DNA from: Diploptera punctata
Taxonomy: Eukaryota > Arthropoda > Insecta > Blattodea > Blaberidae
Length of the DNA stretch: 64,000 nt
Direction of reading: 5' to 3'
Assembly (NCBI GenBank): GCA_030220185.1
Contig: JASPKZ010010273.1
Coordinates: 992,001 to 1,056,000, forward strand
The position numbers and the translations under genes are program-made. Under the pieces are notes generated by a model that searched no databases, had not been told where the DNA came from, and worked only from the letters and a program-made list of their open reading frames with translations. Within the stretch, counting starts at the first letter, position 1; every line of letters begins with the position of its first letter. Shown in pieces: positions 43,580 through 54,409 of the stretch.

Positions 43580-44155
43580 GGCTGTGCTTTCCTTTAGGTC
43601 CGAAAAAATTTTCAATTTTATATCTTATTCCACTGATGCACTAAACACTCTTAAACACTTTCAAAACATTTTGCAACACTTTTTAAACATCTTCCAATGT
43701 TGCAACGAGTTTTTTTCATATTTATATATTTGCGTAAAACACGGTCGTGGTACATTGCTTACTTCCTTCTCTTTGTTATTTTCCCTCCACTTCCTATGTT
43801 GTTCCAGCGTTGCCACCATCAACAACCCGAACTTGCTTTTTAATGTGATTCCACGTTCCCTGGATTTCACCTACGTTAGGTAATTGATTTGTGTTACAGT
43901 AATTGATTTAGGTTTGGTTAGCTTTTAGGTTCCTTGCTTTTTAAAAGTGATTTGATACGTAAAATAAATTATACATTTTTAGACAAGTTCTGGGAATTTT
44001 GTGTCAATGTTGGTCATACTGATTTCACATATATATACCGCCAACTGCTGGAGGTTGCATTTATCTACCTGGGATAATTGGAGCACTAGCGCATGCGCAC
44101 TGCGATTCTATAGAACTTAGAAAAATTTTCTACCGACCTAAAGGAAAGCATATCC
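43580..44155. mobile_element. 8-bp-TSD element, copy 1 (hAT-like MITE)
   Basis: 576 bp. Left end ggctgtgctttcctttaggt, right end in reverse ggatatgctttcctttaggt, followed inward by aaaaatttt. AATAGTAC is duplicated exactly at 43572-43579 and 44156-44163. An 8-bp duplication is typical of hAT (also P) transposons. Inside: tattccactgatgcactaaa, ccagcgttgccaccatcaac, cgcatgcgcactgcgattct. No transposase. Confidence 0.85.
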
Positions 44156-44376
44156 AATAGTACTTACAATTTCATTACATGTGGTGAATATGAGCTGGTA
44201 GACGAACTTCTTATGCACACGATGTAGATCGGGACTATAAGGACCATGGAAACGTGGTATATTTAAAGAGCACTTACAAGAATTTGCGTTGCAGCACGTG
44301 GCGTGATTTGAAGTTATACAAACTTCCTTAATATAGTGGTCGCTACACTGTTTCACTATTCACTAAGCAAACCAAG

Positions 44377-45113
44377 GGCTGTTGTACACTTCAGGTCGCA
44401 AAAATTTTTCAATTTAATATCTTATTCCACTGATGCACTAAACACTTTTAAAACATTTTGCAACACTTTTAAACATCTTCCAATGTTGCAACGATATTTT
44501 TTTTATATTTATATATTTACGTAAAACATGGTCGTGCTACATTGCTTACTGCTATTTTCCCTCCTCTTCCTATGTTGTTCCAGCGTTGCCACCATCAACA
44601 ACCCACAATGCTCCAGATGTTGCCAACCACTTCCACGTTCCCTGGATTTCACCTACGTTAGAGTAATTGATTTAGGTTTTGGTTTGCTTTTAGGTTCCTT
44701 GCTTTTTAAATGTGATTCCACGTTCCCTGGATTTCACCTACGTTAGAGTAATTGATTTGTGTTACAGTAATTGATTTAGGTTTGGTTAGCTTTTAGGTTC
44801 CTTGCGTTTTAAATGTGATTTGATACGTAATAAATTACCTCTTCATATCTGTTATTCTATGAAAAATTCAAAATATCGGACGGTTACTACGTAAAATCAT
44901 ATTTCCACTAGTTCATTTCGTGTTAATTATACATTTTTAGACAAGTTCTGGGAATTTTGTGTCAATGTTGGTCATACTGATTTCTCATACATATACCGCC
45001 AACTGCTGGAGGTTGCATTTATCTACCTGGGATAATTGGAGCACTAGCGCATGCGCACTGCGATTCTATAGAACTTAGAAAAATGTTTGTGCGACCCGAA
45101 GTGTAGCATATCC
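44377..45113. mobile_element. 8-bp-TSD element, copy 2 (hAT-like MITE)
   Basis: 737 bp, collinear with copy 1. Ends ggctgttgtacacttcaggt and, reversed, ggatatgctacacttcgggt. AAACCAAG is duplicated at 44369-44376 and 45114-45121. It carries an internal tandem duplication of ccacgttccctggatttcac (about 44632-44820) absent from copy 1. Independent insertion, as the target duplications differ. Confidence 0.87.
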
Positions 45114-45354
45114 AAACCAAGTATATACTTAAGGCCCCCCGTGTGGACCTGAGATGTGATCATAAACAATCCTATCTTATGAGGAGATATCGAGCCTCGA
45201 CCCGGAGATTATACAAACATGACTACTCTTGTTCACGTTTATTCTAAGACTAACTATACAACATGGCAACCGGAAGTTCGTCATACCGCTTTACAAAAAC
45301 TTTACAAAACAAAATATACCTATTGCCAACTTGACAGGTACAAATAGTCAACAC

Positions 45355-47260
45355 TATTCACTTGTCTGTTTATATCTCTTTGGTCCAACATTTTTCCTAA
45401 GGACTTTATTCTCAAATACCCGTAATATTTTCTCCTCCCTTAAAGTATGAATCCATATTTTGCATCCATTTAACTGGGAGAATAACAGTTTTATATACTT
45501 TGGTTTAATTTTTTTAGAGAATTTGGTGCGACAAGAGTACCTGTAATGCATAATACATGCGCCTCCAGAATTTATCGTATTTTAAATGTATCTGTGCATA
45601 TCATTCCTATTTGTAATTATTGTTCCTAGCTACTTGAATACAGCTACTTCTTCAAAATTTCCTTTATTTGTCCATTTCCATTATGTAATGTATTTGTATG
45701 TGTGAACATATATTTAGTTTTATTGATGTTTATTTCCAGATCTAATTCCTTAGTGTTACTCAATAGAATGTGCATTTTGGCCCTTGGTATATTCTCGCCA
45801 TCACCCAATAATACTGTATCATCAGCATGATCCAACAAAATATTAATACCAATGAGTTGTAGGCATTCCTCATCCTCTAAACATTTTTTGGCGTGCTCTA
45901 GTATAAAATTGAATAGTAGAGGACATAGTGAATCTCCTTGCTTTAACCCAGTGTGGATGTTCAAAGTATCCGAAAACTGTTTGCTACACGCACTCTACTA
46001 TTTATGCCACTTAGACACATTCGTATAAGTTTAGGAACTATATAACGTTTCCCTCTTAATTGAATCGCATACCTTTTTGAAGTCTATATATACAGTTGAT
46101 GTACAGTGTCATATTCCCATTTATTTTCTAAAATCTGTGTTATACTAAAAATCTGATCAGTTGTAGACCTGTTTCTTCTAAATCCACTTGATCTCTTAAA
46201 ACGTCATCAATATAGGGAATAAGTCTGCTTACTAATATATTTGTTAGGATTTTGTACGAAGTTGAAAGTAATGAGATACCCCTGTAGTTGTTGCAATCAG
46301 TTTTATCCTCCTTTCTTATAGATTGGTATGATAATACATTCATTCTAATCATTTGGAACAGATTCTTTTTTTTTTTTTTTTTGAAATCATACTAAGCAAC
46401 CAAAATATCTTATCGTCAATTTTTCTCCTCCTGATTTTATCAGTTCTGCTGGGATCTCATCTGAACCTGGTGCTTTATGCATTTTTAATTTTTTTATCGC
46501 CATTTCAACCTCTAATTCATTTTGTTCTATGACTAGCAACTTTGCTGTCTGTAAATTATCCTCTTCAATATCCTGTTCTTCATGCACATTTAATAGCTGA
46601 TTAAAGTAACATTTCCATCTATTAAATATATTTCTGGAATCTGCAATCATATCCCCATTTTCATTTCGAATTATGTTTGTTCTAGCCTGAAACCCTTTCT
46701 TCTCTATCCTAACGCTCTGATATAATTCTCGAATGTTCCTTTTTTTACAATCATTTCAAGATCATTAATCTTTTCCCTCGATTATTTCCCCTTTTTACTC
46801 TTTAATAATCTGGTGGTTTCCCGTCTAATACTACTCAATTATTTTAAATTTACCTCATTTGGCTCGTGTAACCAATTGATTTTTACTAACTTTATTTTCT
46901 TTATTGCCGGCACATTCCTCATCAAACCATTTCTTGTTTTGCCTATTTGTTAAATAATCAATGCTTTCTGATGCTGACAAATTAACAGTATCTCTTATAG
47001 CCTCCCATTCTTTATTTATATCAGTTTCTTCTTCCTTTGCCACATTCTCATTTGATGATTCCAGTATTTCAAATCTATTAGTAATTTTGATTTGGTATTC
47101 TTGCCGCAATTCATCAATACTCAAGTTTCTCAATTCAACATTTTCAGAATCATCTTTCACTTTTATTTCTCTCATAAGCGAAAATCGTCATCTGATTTTT
47201 ACCCTGAACTTTTACTTTAACCTACTGTATATTATAACAGTCATGTCTAAATGATCTCGC
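45355..47260 (-). pseudogene. LINE-A ORF2 with reverse transcriptase region
   Basis: A 5'-truncated copy covering linker, reverse transcriptase and part of the tail. Minus strand in order: LSIDELRQEYQIKITNRFEI and NKKWFDEEC (47120-46900); NIFNRWKCYFNQLLNVHEEQ (46630); AIKKLKMHKAPGSDEIPAEL (46500), RT motif 1; DKTDCNNYRGISLLSTSYKI (46310), motif 2; HTGLKQGDSLCPLLFNFILE (45955), motif B; LDHADDTVLLGDG (45830), catalytic motif C with His where Tyr or Phe is usual; EININKTKYM (45735); then TLREEKILRVFENKVLRKN (45420-45380). Motif A between 46140 and 45970 is degraded. At least five frame breaks. The enzyme would copy element RNA at a nicked target. Confidence 0.88.
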
Positions 47261-47289
47261 GAGTTATGCCGGTTCGGCGGTAGCATTGC

Positions 47290-47415
47290 TCTCATAAGGG
47301 TCACGCATGTCTGACATGTCAAAGGCAATTAGGGAGACGGAAAGAAATCCTTGGTCCAACGAGACGATCTTTCACGGCAAAAATACAACCGTCAGAAACG
47401 CGGTCATGGCGCTTA
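47290..47415 (+). pseudogene. LINE-A 5' leader fragment, opposite orientation
   Basis: cgatctttcacggcaaaaat and gtcaaaggcaatta match the leader at 27690 and 53523. It lies head to head with the minus-strand copy ending near 47260. Confidence 0.7.
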
Positions 47416-47639
47416 ATAAAAATTATGTATTACTAGTAGTAAATGATCAATTCATTTCAAAAATACTTATTTCATTAATTAAAATAAATTATTTTAATTT
47501 ACAAAAACATATGTTAACATCTATAATACAATTTACATTTCATTTTGTCAATTAGCAGTTGTGATTATATCATTTACATTTATTCCAGTGATAATATTAA
47601 TTAATGCTTTTACGTATTGTAGATATGTTGTTGTTCTTC

Positions 47640-47955
47640 TTCTTAAACATAATTTGTAGGATTTTCATCCTGTTTATTTCTAAAATCACTCCTCGGAGGA
47701 AGGCGTATTAGATGTGCATTCACTGTCTATCCATCTCTTGGCTGGTCTTCCTCTTGTTCTTCTCCCGTCCATTGGTCTATCTTTTTTAGCTCTTTTTGCA
47801 AGTCGGTTTTCTTACATTCTTTCTATATGACCCTTCCAATATTTTCGCCTATGTATAATAAATTTGGTTATGTCTTGAATATGACATTTGTCCCTAATTT
47901 CTGTGTTGTGTATTTTATCAAATAATGTATGTGTTGTTCTATTTCTATTATTAGT
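47640..47955 (-). pseudogene. LINE family F, C-terminal fragment
   Basis: Minus strand: LFDKIHNTEIRDKCHIQDIT, KFIIHRRKYWKGHIERM, then NRLAKRAKK, RPMDGRRTRGRPAKRWID and a short tail. RGRPAKRW is the typical LINE ORF2 C-terminal signature. One stop after HIERM. Confidence 0.78.
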
Positions 47956-49329
47956 ACCGTAAACTGGGGTAACACCGAATGGTAAATAATGCCGAACAGA
48001 CTTAGGAACAGTTTCGGAACAACCTAAAACTACTGTACACATTTCTCTCAAGCAATTGCACAATACTGATTATGTAATGTGAACAGGTAAAAGCAATTAC
48101 GTCATATTTTAGAGAGGTCTTTTATAACGGTTTCAAATACGTACGCGTTAAGTCGATTTATTTATTTATTTGAAATAATTAAATTCGACATAATAGGAAA
48201 TACCTTGTTTTTTTAATTTTAAAAATTGTACGCGTATTATGAATTTGTCTCGAAATTCGTCCATAAACTTCTCAACTCGCCCACTTTTAATCCTTGTAAT
48301 GTAAATAACTACTTTGACCTGTTTCGTATATATTTATCTGAATTTATTTCTAAACATTTATTTTTTAATATTCATCTTAGGCAAATATTCATAAGTAATT
48401 GCTTATTTTCCAGTTTCACATCTACACAAAAGAGCTACTTAATATTGTTATTAAAATTTCTTAATTTAATGAACTTATGTTAGAAGGAAGTTTGGTTTCT
48501 ACTGTACATATTGTACATATACCCGTATAGGATTTACCATCTACCAAAGGTAAAAATGTACATCTACTAAAATTATAGCGGTATTCTCCTGTGGTCCTCA
48601 TATGAATGTTCTTAACTTGCAACATTTCTATTACGGTTTTGTTTTCATATGGAAATTCGGTATAGCATGATTTTACGCGAGTAATAAGTGAAATGTTAAT
48701 CTAGAAACAGTTAGTAGCTTTTGGCAAGTAGACAATAAATTGTGTTATTTTTATAAACAAGATGGACTCGGTCTTAATGAGTTTAATGGTGATTCTAATC
48801 AGAGAAGCGGGAGAATACTTGCGTCTGTGCATCTGCTTTGACATGTATATTGCCTTGAGGAATGCAATTCTTCTTTATTTAGTTTTTTCAGCAATTCTAT
48901 AACAATCTCAGACTTAGTCCTGTTTCTAAGTCGATATTGTACTGTCTTTTATACCATCCATTCATTCAATGCTATGTATTCATTCATCAATACTTACGCC
49001 GCCGTGGACTTCACCTCAAAAGTAAATTTGACTCTTTACCAACCTACTCATTCTTTGTAGAAATAGGTTCCAGATTACTGACTCAAAGTCTAATTTTGTA
49101 TTGGATTTAACAACATGTGGTAAAAATAAACAAGCCAAAGGAACACATTAAAAAAAAATCAATGAAAGGAAAAATATTTTATGAACACGAAATACCAACG
49201 AGATAACATTCCATCGGAATGAAACTTAACCACCTACTATTCCTAGGGCTTCTTAACGTCTGTAGTGGGTTTTCTTTACTTTACATTAAATGTCTTATTA
49301 TAATGAACATTTAAACAAAATATTAAAAC
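47956..49329. other. unannotated AT-rich DNA
   Basis: taccgtaaactggggtaac at 47955 resembles the tip of a small DNA transposon, but no inverted partner was found. No gene. Confidence 0.4.
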
Positions 49330-49990
49330 TAAGTAACTCACTGGCACTATCGAACCCGTAGGTTCATGGCCGCGCCGACATAAGCTCTCCATACATCCCT
49401 ATCCTGAGCTAATGTTTTCCAATCATTCCCTTATAATTATAATCTACTTCCCTCAAATCATAGTTAATGTTATTCTCCCACCTCATTCTTGGTCTACCAA
49501 TTGGGCTTTTTCCCTCTGGTTTCCTACATTAAGCTTCCATGCACGTCTTTCATTCCCCATTCATGCAACATGTCCTGCCCACCGCAGTCTACGAGGCTTC
49601 ACTATTCTTATTATATCTGGCTTCCTATGAAGACCATGTAGTTCATTGTTATGTAGTCTTCTCCATTCATCTGTCTGTTCATCTCTCTTTGGTCCAAAAT
49701 TTTTCCTAAGAACTTTATTCTCAAATACTCGTAACTCCTTTCCTCCCTTAAAGTAAGAGTCCATGTTTCGCACCCATATAATATAACTAGTACAATAATA
49801 GCTTTATATATTTTCAGTTTAGCGTTTTTTTGAAAGGAGTTGGCATGTCCGTAGTCTCTGTAATGCATAATAGCACGCATTTCCAGAATCGAGCCTATGC
49901 TTAATTTCCTTGTTCATCTCAAAGATTCACCTGTCTGTTCATCTCTCTTTGATCCAAAAAAATTCTTAAGAACTTTATTCCCAAACAAAC
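49330..49990 (-). pseudogene. LINE-A 3' tail, longest minus-strand tail
   Basis: Minus orientation from ggcactatcgaacccgtagg through GNDW, MRWENN, GRPRM, RRLRWAGHVA, RVFENKVLRKN, CETWTLTLREER, KLKIYKAIIVLVILYGC and HYRDYGHANSF to about 49895. A second short piece (49925-49985) repeats the FENKVLK/KRDEQTGE codons, so the copy is rearranged at its 5' side. Confidence 0.88.
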
Positions 49991-50104
49991 AACATTATTG
50001 AACATTTTTAACTACTGAATGAAATAAAATTACAGTCTTATGAGAATAACCATATATTTGTTCTCTTTCATTTGAGCACATGAGCAGTAGTAACAATTAT
50101 ATTA

Positions 50105-50616
50105 GAGCATGTGATAAGTAATGACAACACTTGTAAATCGGCGATTTTAATGGTGACCATTGCACTCTTGTAGTATATTGTTGAGTAATCTTTGTTGTCT
50201 AAATCTATTTTGTGAATACATTCACTGTTTATCACATTTAGTAAGTAATACCGCCCTAAAAGATGTTCAGTAGAATTTGTTTAGAAGGTGGAATTGGGAA
50301 GTACTCGAACATCCACCAAATTCACCAGACATGAGTCCTTGTGAGTATAACTTATCCTAAAATATCAAACAACCTCTACGAGACATTCGATTTCAATCAA
50401 GGGTTGATATCCAGAAAGTTCTAGATCGATCAGATGAGAGAAATGTCGAATAATGGTGCTGCAGATGGAGTACGCCGTCTTCCAGGGATTTAGCAATATA
50501 TCGTTGATTTGACAAGAGACCATAAATGAAGTTCGTAATGTCAAAAGTAACCTAAATGTAACCTAAATAATTTTTTGTAATGTTGTAACAGATTTGCCAT
50601 TACTTATCGACTGTCC
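50105..50616 (+). mobile_element. TA-flanked mariner derivative, 512 bp
   Basis: Inverted ends gataagtaatg.caa (left, about 50113) and ttgccattacttatcgactg (right, to about 50613), with TA at 50103-50104 and 50617-50618. The interior holds the C-terminal part of a mariner transposase (50280-50540). Confidence 0.72.
50280..50540 (+). pseudogene. mariner transposase C-terminal relic
   Basis: Plus strand: WNWEVLEHPPNSPDMSPCEY contains the third catalytic acid position (PDMSPCEY; usual PDLSPCDY). Then QPLRDIRFQSRVDIQKVLDR, and ADGVRRLPG.-like text. Stops and frameshifts follow each block. Confidence 0.78.
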
Positions 50617-50642
50617 TAGTAACTTATTAAAATCGGATTGTA

Positions 50643-51119
50643 TAGTCTGACCAACGGATCTGTGTCCCCGTAAGATATGCGAACTAAACACTAATTTCTT
50701 TTCTGCCTCGGTAAATAATTTCCCTCTCTGCATTCCTATCTCTCTTTTTTTTCGCCCCTCCCACTACTCAAAACTTTGTACTGTCTTGGGGGATATTATT
50801 TACACATGCAGTCCTATGTTGTTAACTCTCAACATGAACCCTGCAGCTCGGAGTGGCGAAATAAATGTTATTAAGCAAATAATAAAAGCCAATCAGCGTC
50901 ATTAGACCTACTTAAATGTGAATAAGTAATAATTATCCTTACATCATTCAGTATTCAACATCCATGACACTGTTTACGGGAAGTTCGTAAACATCCCTAT
51001 TCGGAAAGTTATCCTGGCTGCTGTTTGACGTGAAGCACGTGGAATGGAATGAGTGCAGGTATTAAGTTTTCTAAGAACGGCTGCAGCGCTAAAGGGGCAC
51101 AGATCCGTTGGTCCGATAA
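50643..51119. mobile_element. TA-flanked MITE, 477 bp
   Basis: Left gaccaacggatctgtgtccc and right, reversed, gaccaacggatctgtgcccc form inverted ends of about 30 bp. TA at 50641-50642 and 51120-51121. No coding region. Confidence 0.8.
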
Positions 51120-52139
51120 TACTTGATTTAAAATTTATAGAAAAATAATTTATCTGTGTGTTTTCAGTCCATCAATACACAGGCTTCCTCTATAATCCGA
51201 ATATTAATTGTAAGTTCCAAGAATATATGAGATTCGATTGAATAAATAAAATTAATTACTGACATTTTAATCTGTAGAAGTCGTACGACTATTTCACTTA
51301 CTAGTAGCTTTTTATTTTAAGGAATTTATTCATAGTTCGTTTGTTATTTGAAGGAAGTTAAACTAGAATGTACGTATAAGAAATGAAAATTCTTCTCATT
51401 CCAAGCTATTACATACCTGGAATTCTGTCAATTTATCTGAATCAATCAGACAACTTCCGAATCAATCAGATACTCAAGTTATGTTTTATTTTTTCCTGGA
51501 GTCTAGGCGCAGTCAGACTTTCAGTTTTTTTAGTTGTATTTTTTGTATAGCTAATTTATTGACTATAAAAACGACATGTCCATTGTTTTATTTAGTTTTA
51601 TAGTCTAAATCCTTCTACACATAACATTTAGGTTGTTGTTTGTAAAAAATATATGTTTAAACACCACTTGATATGTCGTATATAAGTCTTAATTGAATCA
51701 ACACTGTCTTCATGTTAAGTTCTGGCTTGCTATATAAATAAAATACAAATAGCGTTTCCTGACGTCTGGCACGCGATGGAATTGGCTGGTCTCTTTGTAT
51801 TCACAAACTGTCTTCTCTAATATCATGATAAATACAGAAATTTGGCGACAGTTCACATAACTATCACAAAGGGCCATTGCATGCTGCAACCGTGGAAGTT
51901 ACCTCTTCAAAAATATTTAAAAACCTAGGAAATATACTACTGTAGATCTGTATACATTTTTGACATTGGATTCTATAGAAGATATCAGTTTTTGTGGAAA
52001 TACTGTAAATTTGTAAATAGTGTTAGTAAAATTACCCCATGATTGAACAGATTGTAATAAAATGTAGACGTTTGAAATACGAATAACTAAAACAGCAATA
52101 ATGGTTTGTGCTCAAAAATAAAATAACATAAATTATCAC
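51120..52139. other. unannotated AT-rich DNA
   Basis: No feature supported. Confidence 0.5.
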
Positions 52140-52250
52140 TGATTTTTACAAAGATAATAATAATACTAATACTATATTATTATTATATTATATTATTATA
52201 TACTATATTATTATTATTATTGTTATTATTATTATTATTATTTATATCAC
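52140..52250. repeat. degenerate (ATT)n/(TAT)n
   Basis: Imperfect ATT repeats. Confidence 0.85.
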
Positions 52251-52254
52251 TTTA

Positions 52255-52474
52255 AGCTCTCTTCCTATAGGTACATTTTTCGTACATGCCACACGCCACT
52301 CGGACATTACAGTGGCATGACCTGTTGGGAGAGGGATTTTAAACTGTGAATCACACAATTTTTTTACCACACAAGGACATGGAGGGCCTTCCCGAATGAG
52401 TGATCAGCTCAATGTCAGGGCCTCCTCCGAGAAAACACAACATTAAGACGAAACACACCATTCACACACAGAAA

Positions 52475-52561
<87 letters not shown>

Positions 52562-52777
52562 ACACACACATTTATACTAAAAATTGCGAGTAAAATAATT
52601 ATGAATATGATGGCCAGATGGTATTCGGGGACGGTTCGGACCTTGAGTTTCCTGACATTTGCCTTGCAGTTGAAGAAAACCCCCGAAAAAACAGAAAACT
52701 TGTCACTTCGACCGGGGATCGAACTCGGATCCAGTGCGTACAAGGCAGCGACGCTACCTTGAGACCACAGCGGAGAC

Positions 52778-52778
<1 letters not shown>
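52255..52778 (-). mobile_element. tRNA-headed SINE, group C, long-tail type with (AC)n
   Basis: Minus orientation. The head, at the 52778 side, has gtctccgctgtggtctcaag and box B-like GAGTTCGATCCCCGG. Body gcaaggcaaatgtcaggaaa. The tail cacagtttaaaatccctctc is shared with 6318-6718. It carries a (CA)n run of about 80 bp at 52479-52559 where the other copy has only a short caca. Confidence 0.85.
52479..52559. repeat. (AC)n microsatellite
   Basis: About 40 AC units, nearly perfect. Its His/Thr or Val/Cys translations are not genes. Confidence 0.97.
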
Positions 52779-52848
<70 letters not shown>

Positions 52849-52850
52849 TA
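52778..52850. repeat. (AAT)n microsatellite
   Basis: About 23 units, directly at the SINE head. Confidence 0.95.
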
Positions 52851-52869
52851 TAGTAATAATAATGAAATG

Positions 52870-53150
52870 ATCTCACTCTAAGTGTTAGAAGGCCTTTGAG
52901 GTAGTAGGAGGTTAAGGTTTCCACATTTCTAGACAATTGGCACGAGATGTCAGCCGTCTTGTCAGCTCTGCGTGACGGCTAGCTTTACACATAAAACATA
53001 GTTTGATACTTATTTCAGTTAGAGCCTGAGTCAACTCCATGGTACCGCTATAAAGTTCAGGCTTTTAAAAAATACTGACTATATCGGAAATCGAACCCGC
53101 CACCTTCCGGATTGTAGCGTATTATCTTAACCAACTACGCTACTCTGTGC
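52870..53150 (-). mobile_element. tRNA-headed SINE, group E
   Basis: Minus strand, head at the 53150 side: agagtagcgtagttggttaa (box A) and GGCGGGTTCGATTTCCG (box B), spaced as in a tRNA. It is a different head from groups A-D. Body: aaaagcctgaactttatagc, ccatggagttgactcagg. Tail: gccaattgtctagaaatgtg. Confidence 0.75.
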
Positions 53151-53162
53151 TCCAAGTAATAA

Positions 53163-53164
<2 letters not shown>

Positions 53165-53231
<67 letters not shown>
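53165..53231. repeat. (AAT)n microsatellite
   Basis: About 20 units, again near a SINE head. Confidence 0.95.
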
Positions 53232-53439
53232 GCTAATAAGCTAATAATAATTCTGTTAGCCTATGTGCTAATCCTAGAAGAACTGCTATGGTATGAATTA
53301 AATGCTGGCGTTCTCGATTTATATCTTCATCGGACGATCCAATGATCTCTTGCCATTTGGTTGATACCATGTGAGGATTCATGTTTAGGCATCTGTTAAG
53401 ATGTTCCTGCCAATTTAACTGATAATCATACATTTAATT
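53232..53439 (-). other. weak LINE-like fragment
   Basis: Minus 66-codon frame with YQLNWQEHLNRC resembles the W.EH..R block of LINE tails; the rest is unrecognised. Confidence 0.3.
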
Positions 53440-54335
53440 TATGATTGATGTCATGGTGGAGTGGCTTGTGTGCTTGAATGACTCCGATAGCATTGCTGCA
53501 GAAAGGATTACCCCAGCCGGGTAGGTCGAAGGCGATAAGCCAGACGAAAATAGTACCTTGGTCGAAAGAGTGACGATCTTCTTGTAAGCCCTTGTTTCTC
53601 TCAACGAGACTTAGGCGTTCTCCCCCGTAGGGGGAGAAATTCAACCAAAGTTATTTAGTTACACTTGTTTTCGGATAGATGTTATTGAGTGGTCCGGGGT
53701 CAGCGTTCCGCTTCATAGTAACATCTAGCAAACCAAGGTAGTACTAGGATGGAAAAATTCTGTAAATTTTGCTTAGATACCTTATTTATTCAGGCTTGAG
53801 GATCTTTTACAAGCCCGAAAATCTTCAGTTTCGGGACCCACGGCTTGAAGCCCCTTCCGGAGGACTTGTTCCTTGGATTTTTCCATTCTAAAAAAAATTA
53901 ATCGACCCCGGCCGGGTTTGAACCCGTGCTCTCGGGACCAGAAGCAACGAGCATAACCACTAGTCCACCGCGGCCGATAGAGTGACGATCTTTCACTGTA
54001 AAAATGCAAAGAAACGCGGACATGGGTTCTACAAGGGTAACATTTTTCGGAGGTAAAGTAATCCCCCATTCGGATATCTGGGTAGAGACTGCTTCAGAGA
54101 ATCCATGACGATGGTTCAAACACATGTTCAAATTCCATGTTCCTGAAATATTAACACGGAAATTAGATGAATAACCCTTGGATATAGTCGCTTTATAGGA
54201 CGTTAGATGACCAGGAGAAGGACGTCATGAATTATGTTATGGACATTCAGCGATACAAGAATTCGAAACGAGTTTTTTTATTTCGAAGGAGAATCCTCTC
54301 TGCTATCCGAAATGGCAAGGTTGTCAGCGATAGGA
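53440..54335 (+). pseudogene. LINE-A 5' leader with nested SINE
   Basis: The leader text gtcgaaggcgataagccaga at 53525 matches the copy at 27690. It is split by the SINE at 53581-53978 and resumes with the duplicated agagtgacgatctttcactg. It is collinear with 27740-28090 (cggacatgggttc; ccccattcggatat; gaagga.aatcctctc.gctatcc). Non-coding or 5' coding part of the LINE. The endonuclease and RT regions are deleted before the 3' tail at 54410. Confidence 0.75.
53581..53978 (-). mobile_element. tRNA-headed SINE, group A, nested with 14-bp TSD
   Basis: 398 bp in minus orientation. The target duplication agagtgacgatctt is perfect at 53567-53580 and 53979-53992. Head ggactagtggttatgctcgt (box A) and GGTTCAAACCCGGCC (box B). 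Body and tail as in 38512-38912. A textbook retroposed SINE, younger than the LINE it sits in. Confidence 0.93.
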
Positions 54336-54409
54336 TATCATACATACCGTAATTCTACAGGGTAAACAACACTGTTTTGTGATCATAAATGTACATAGTA
54401 TCAAAGGAA

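Noticed and set aside
47955..47975. taccgtaaactggggtaac as the tip of a MITE
   Set aside because: No inverted partner within the following 1.4 kb.
52400..52762. 120-codon plus-strand frame rich in Thr/His, and its minus-strand Cys/Val counterpart
   Set aside because: Translation of an (AC)n microsatellite inside a SINE.
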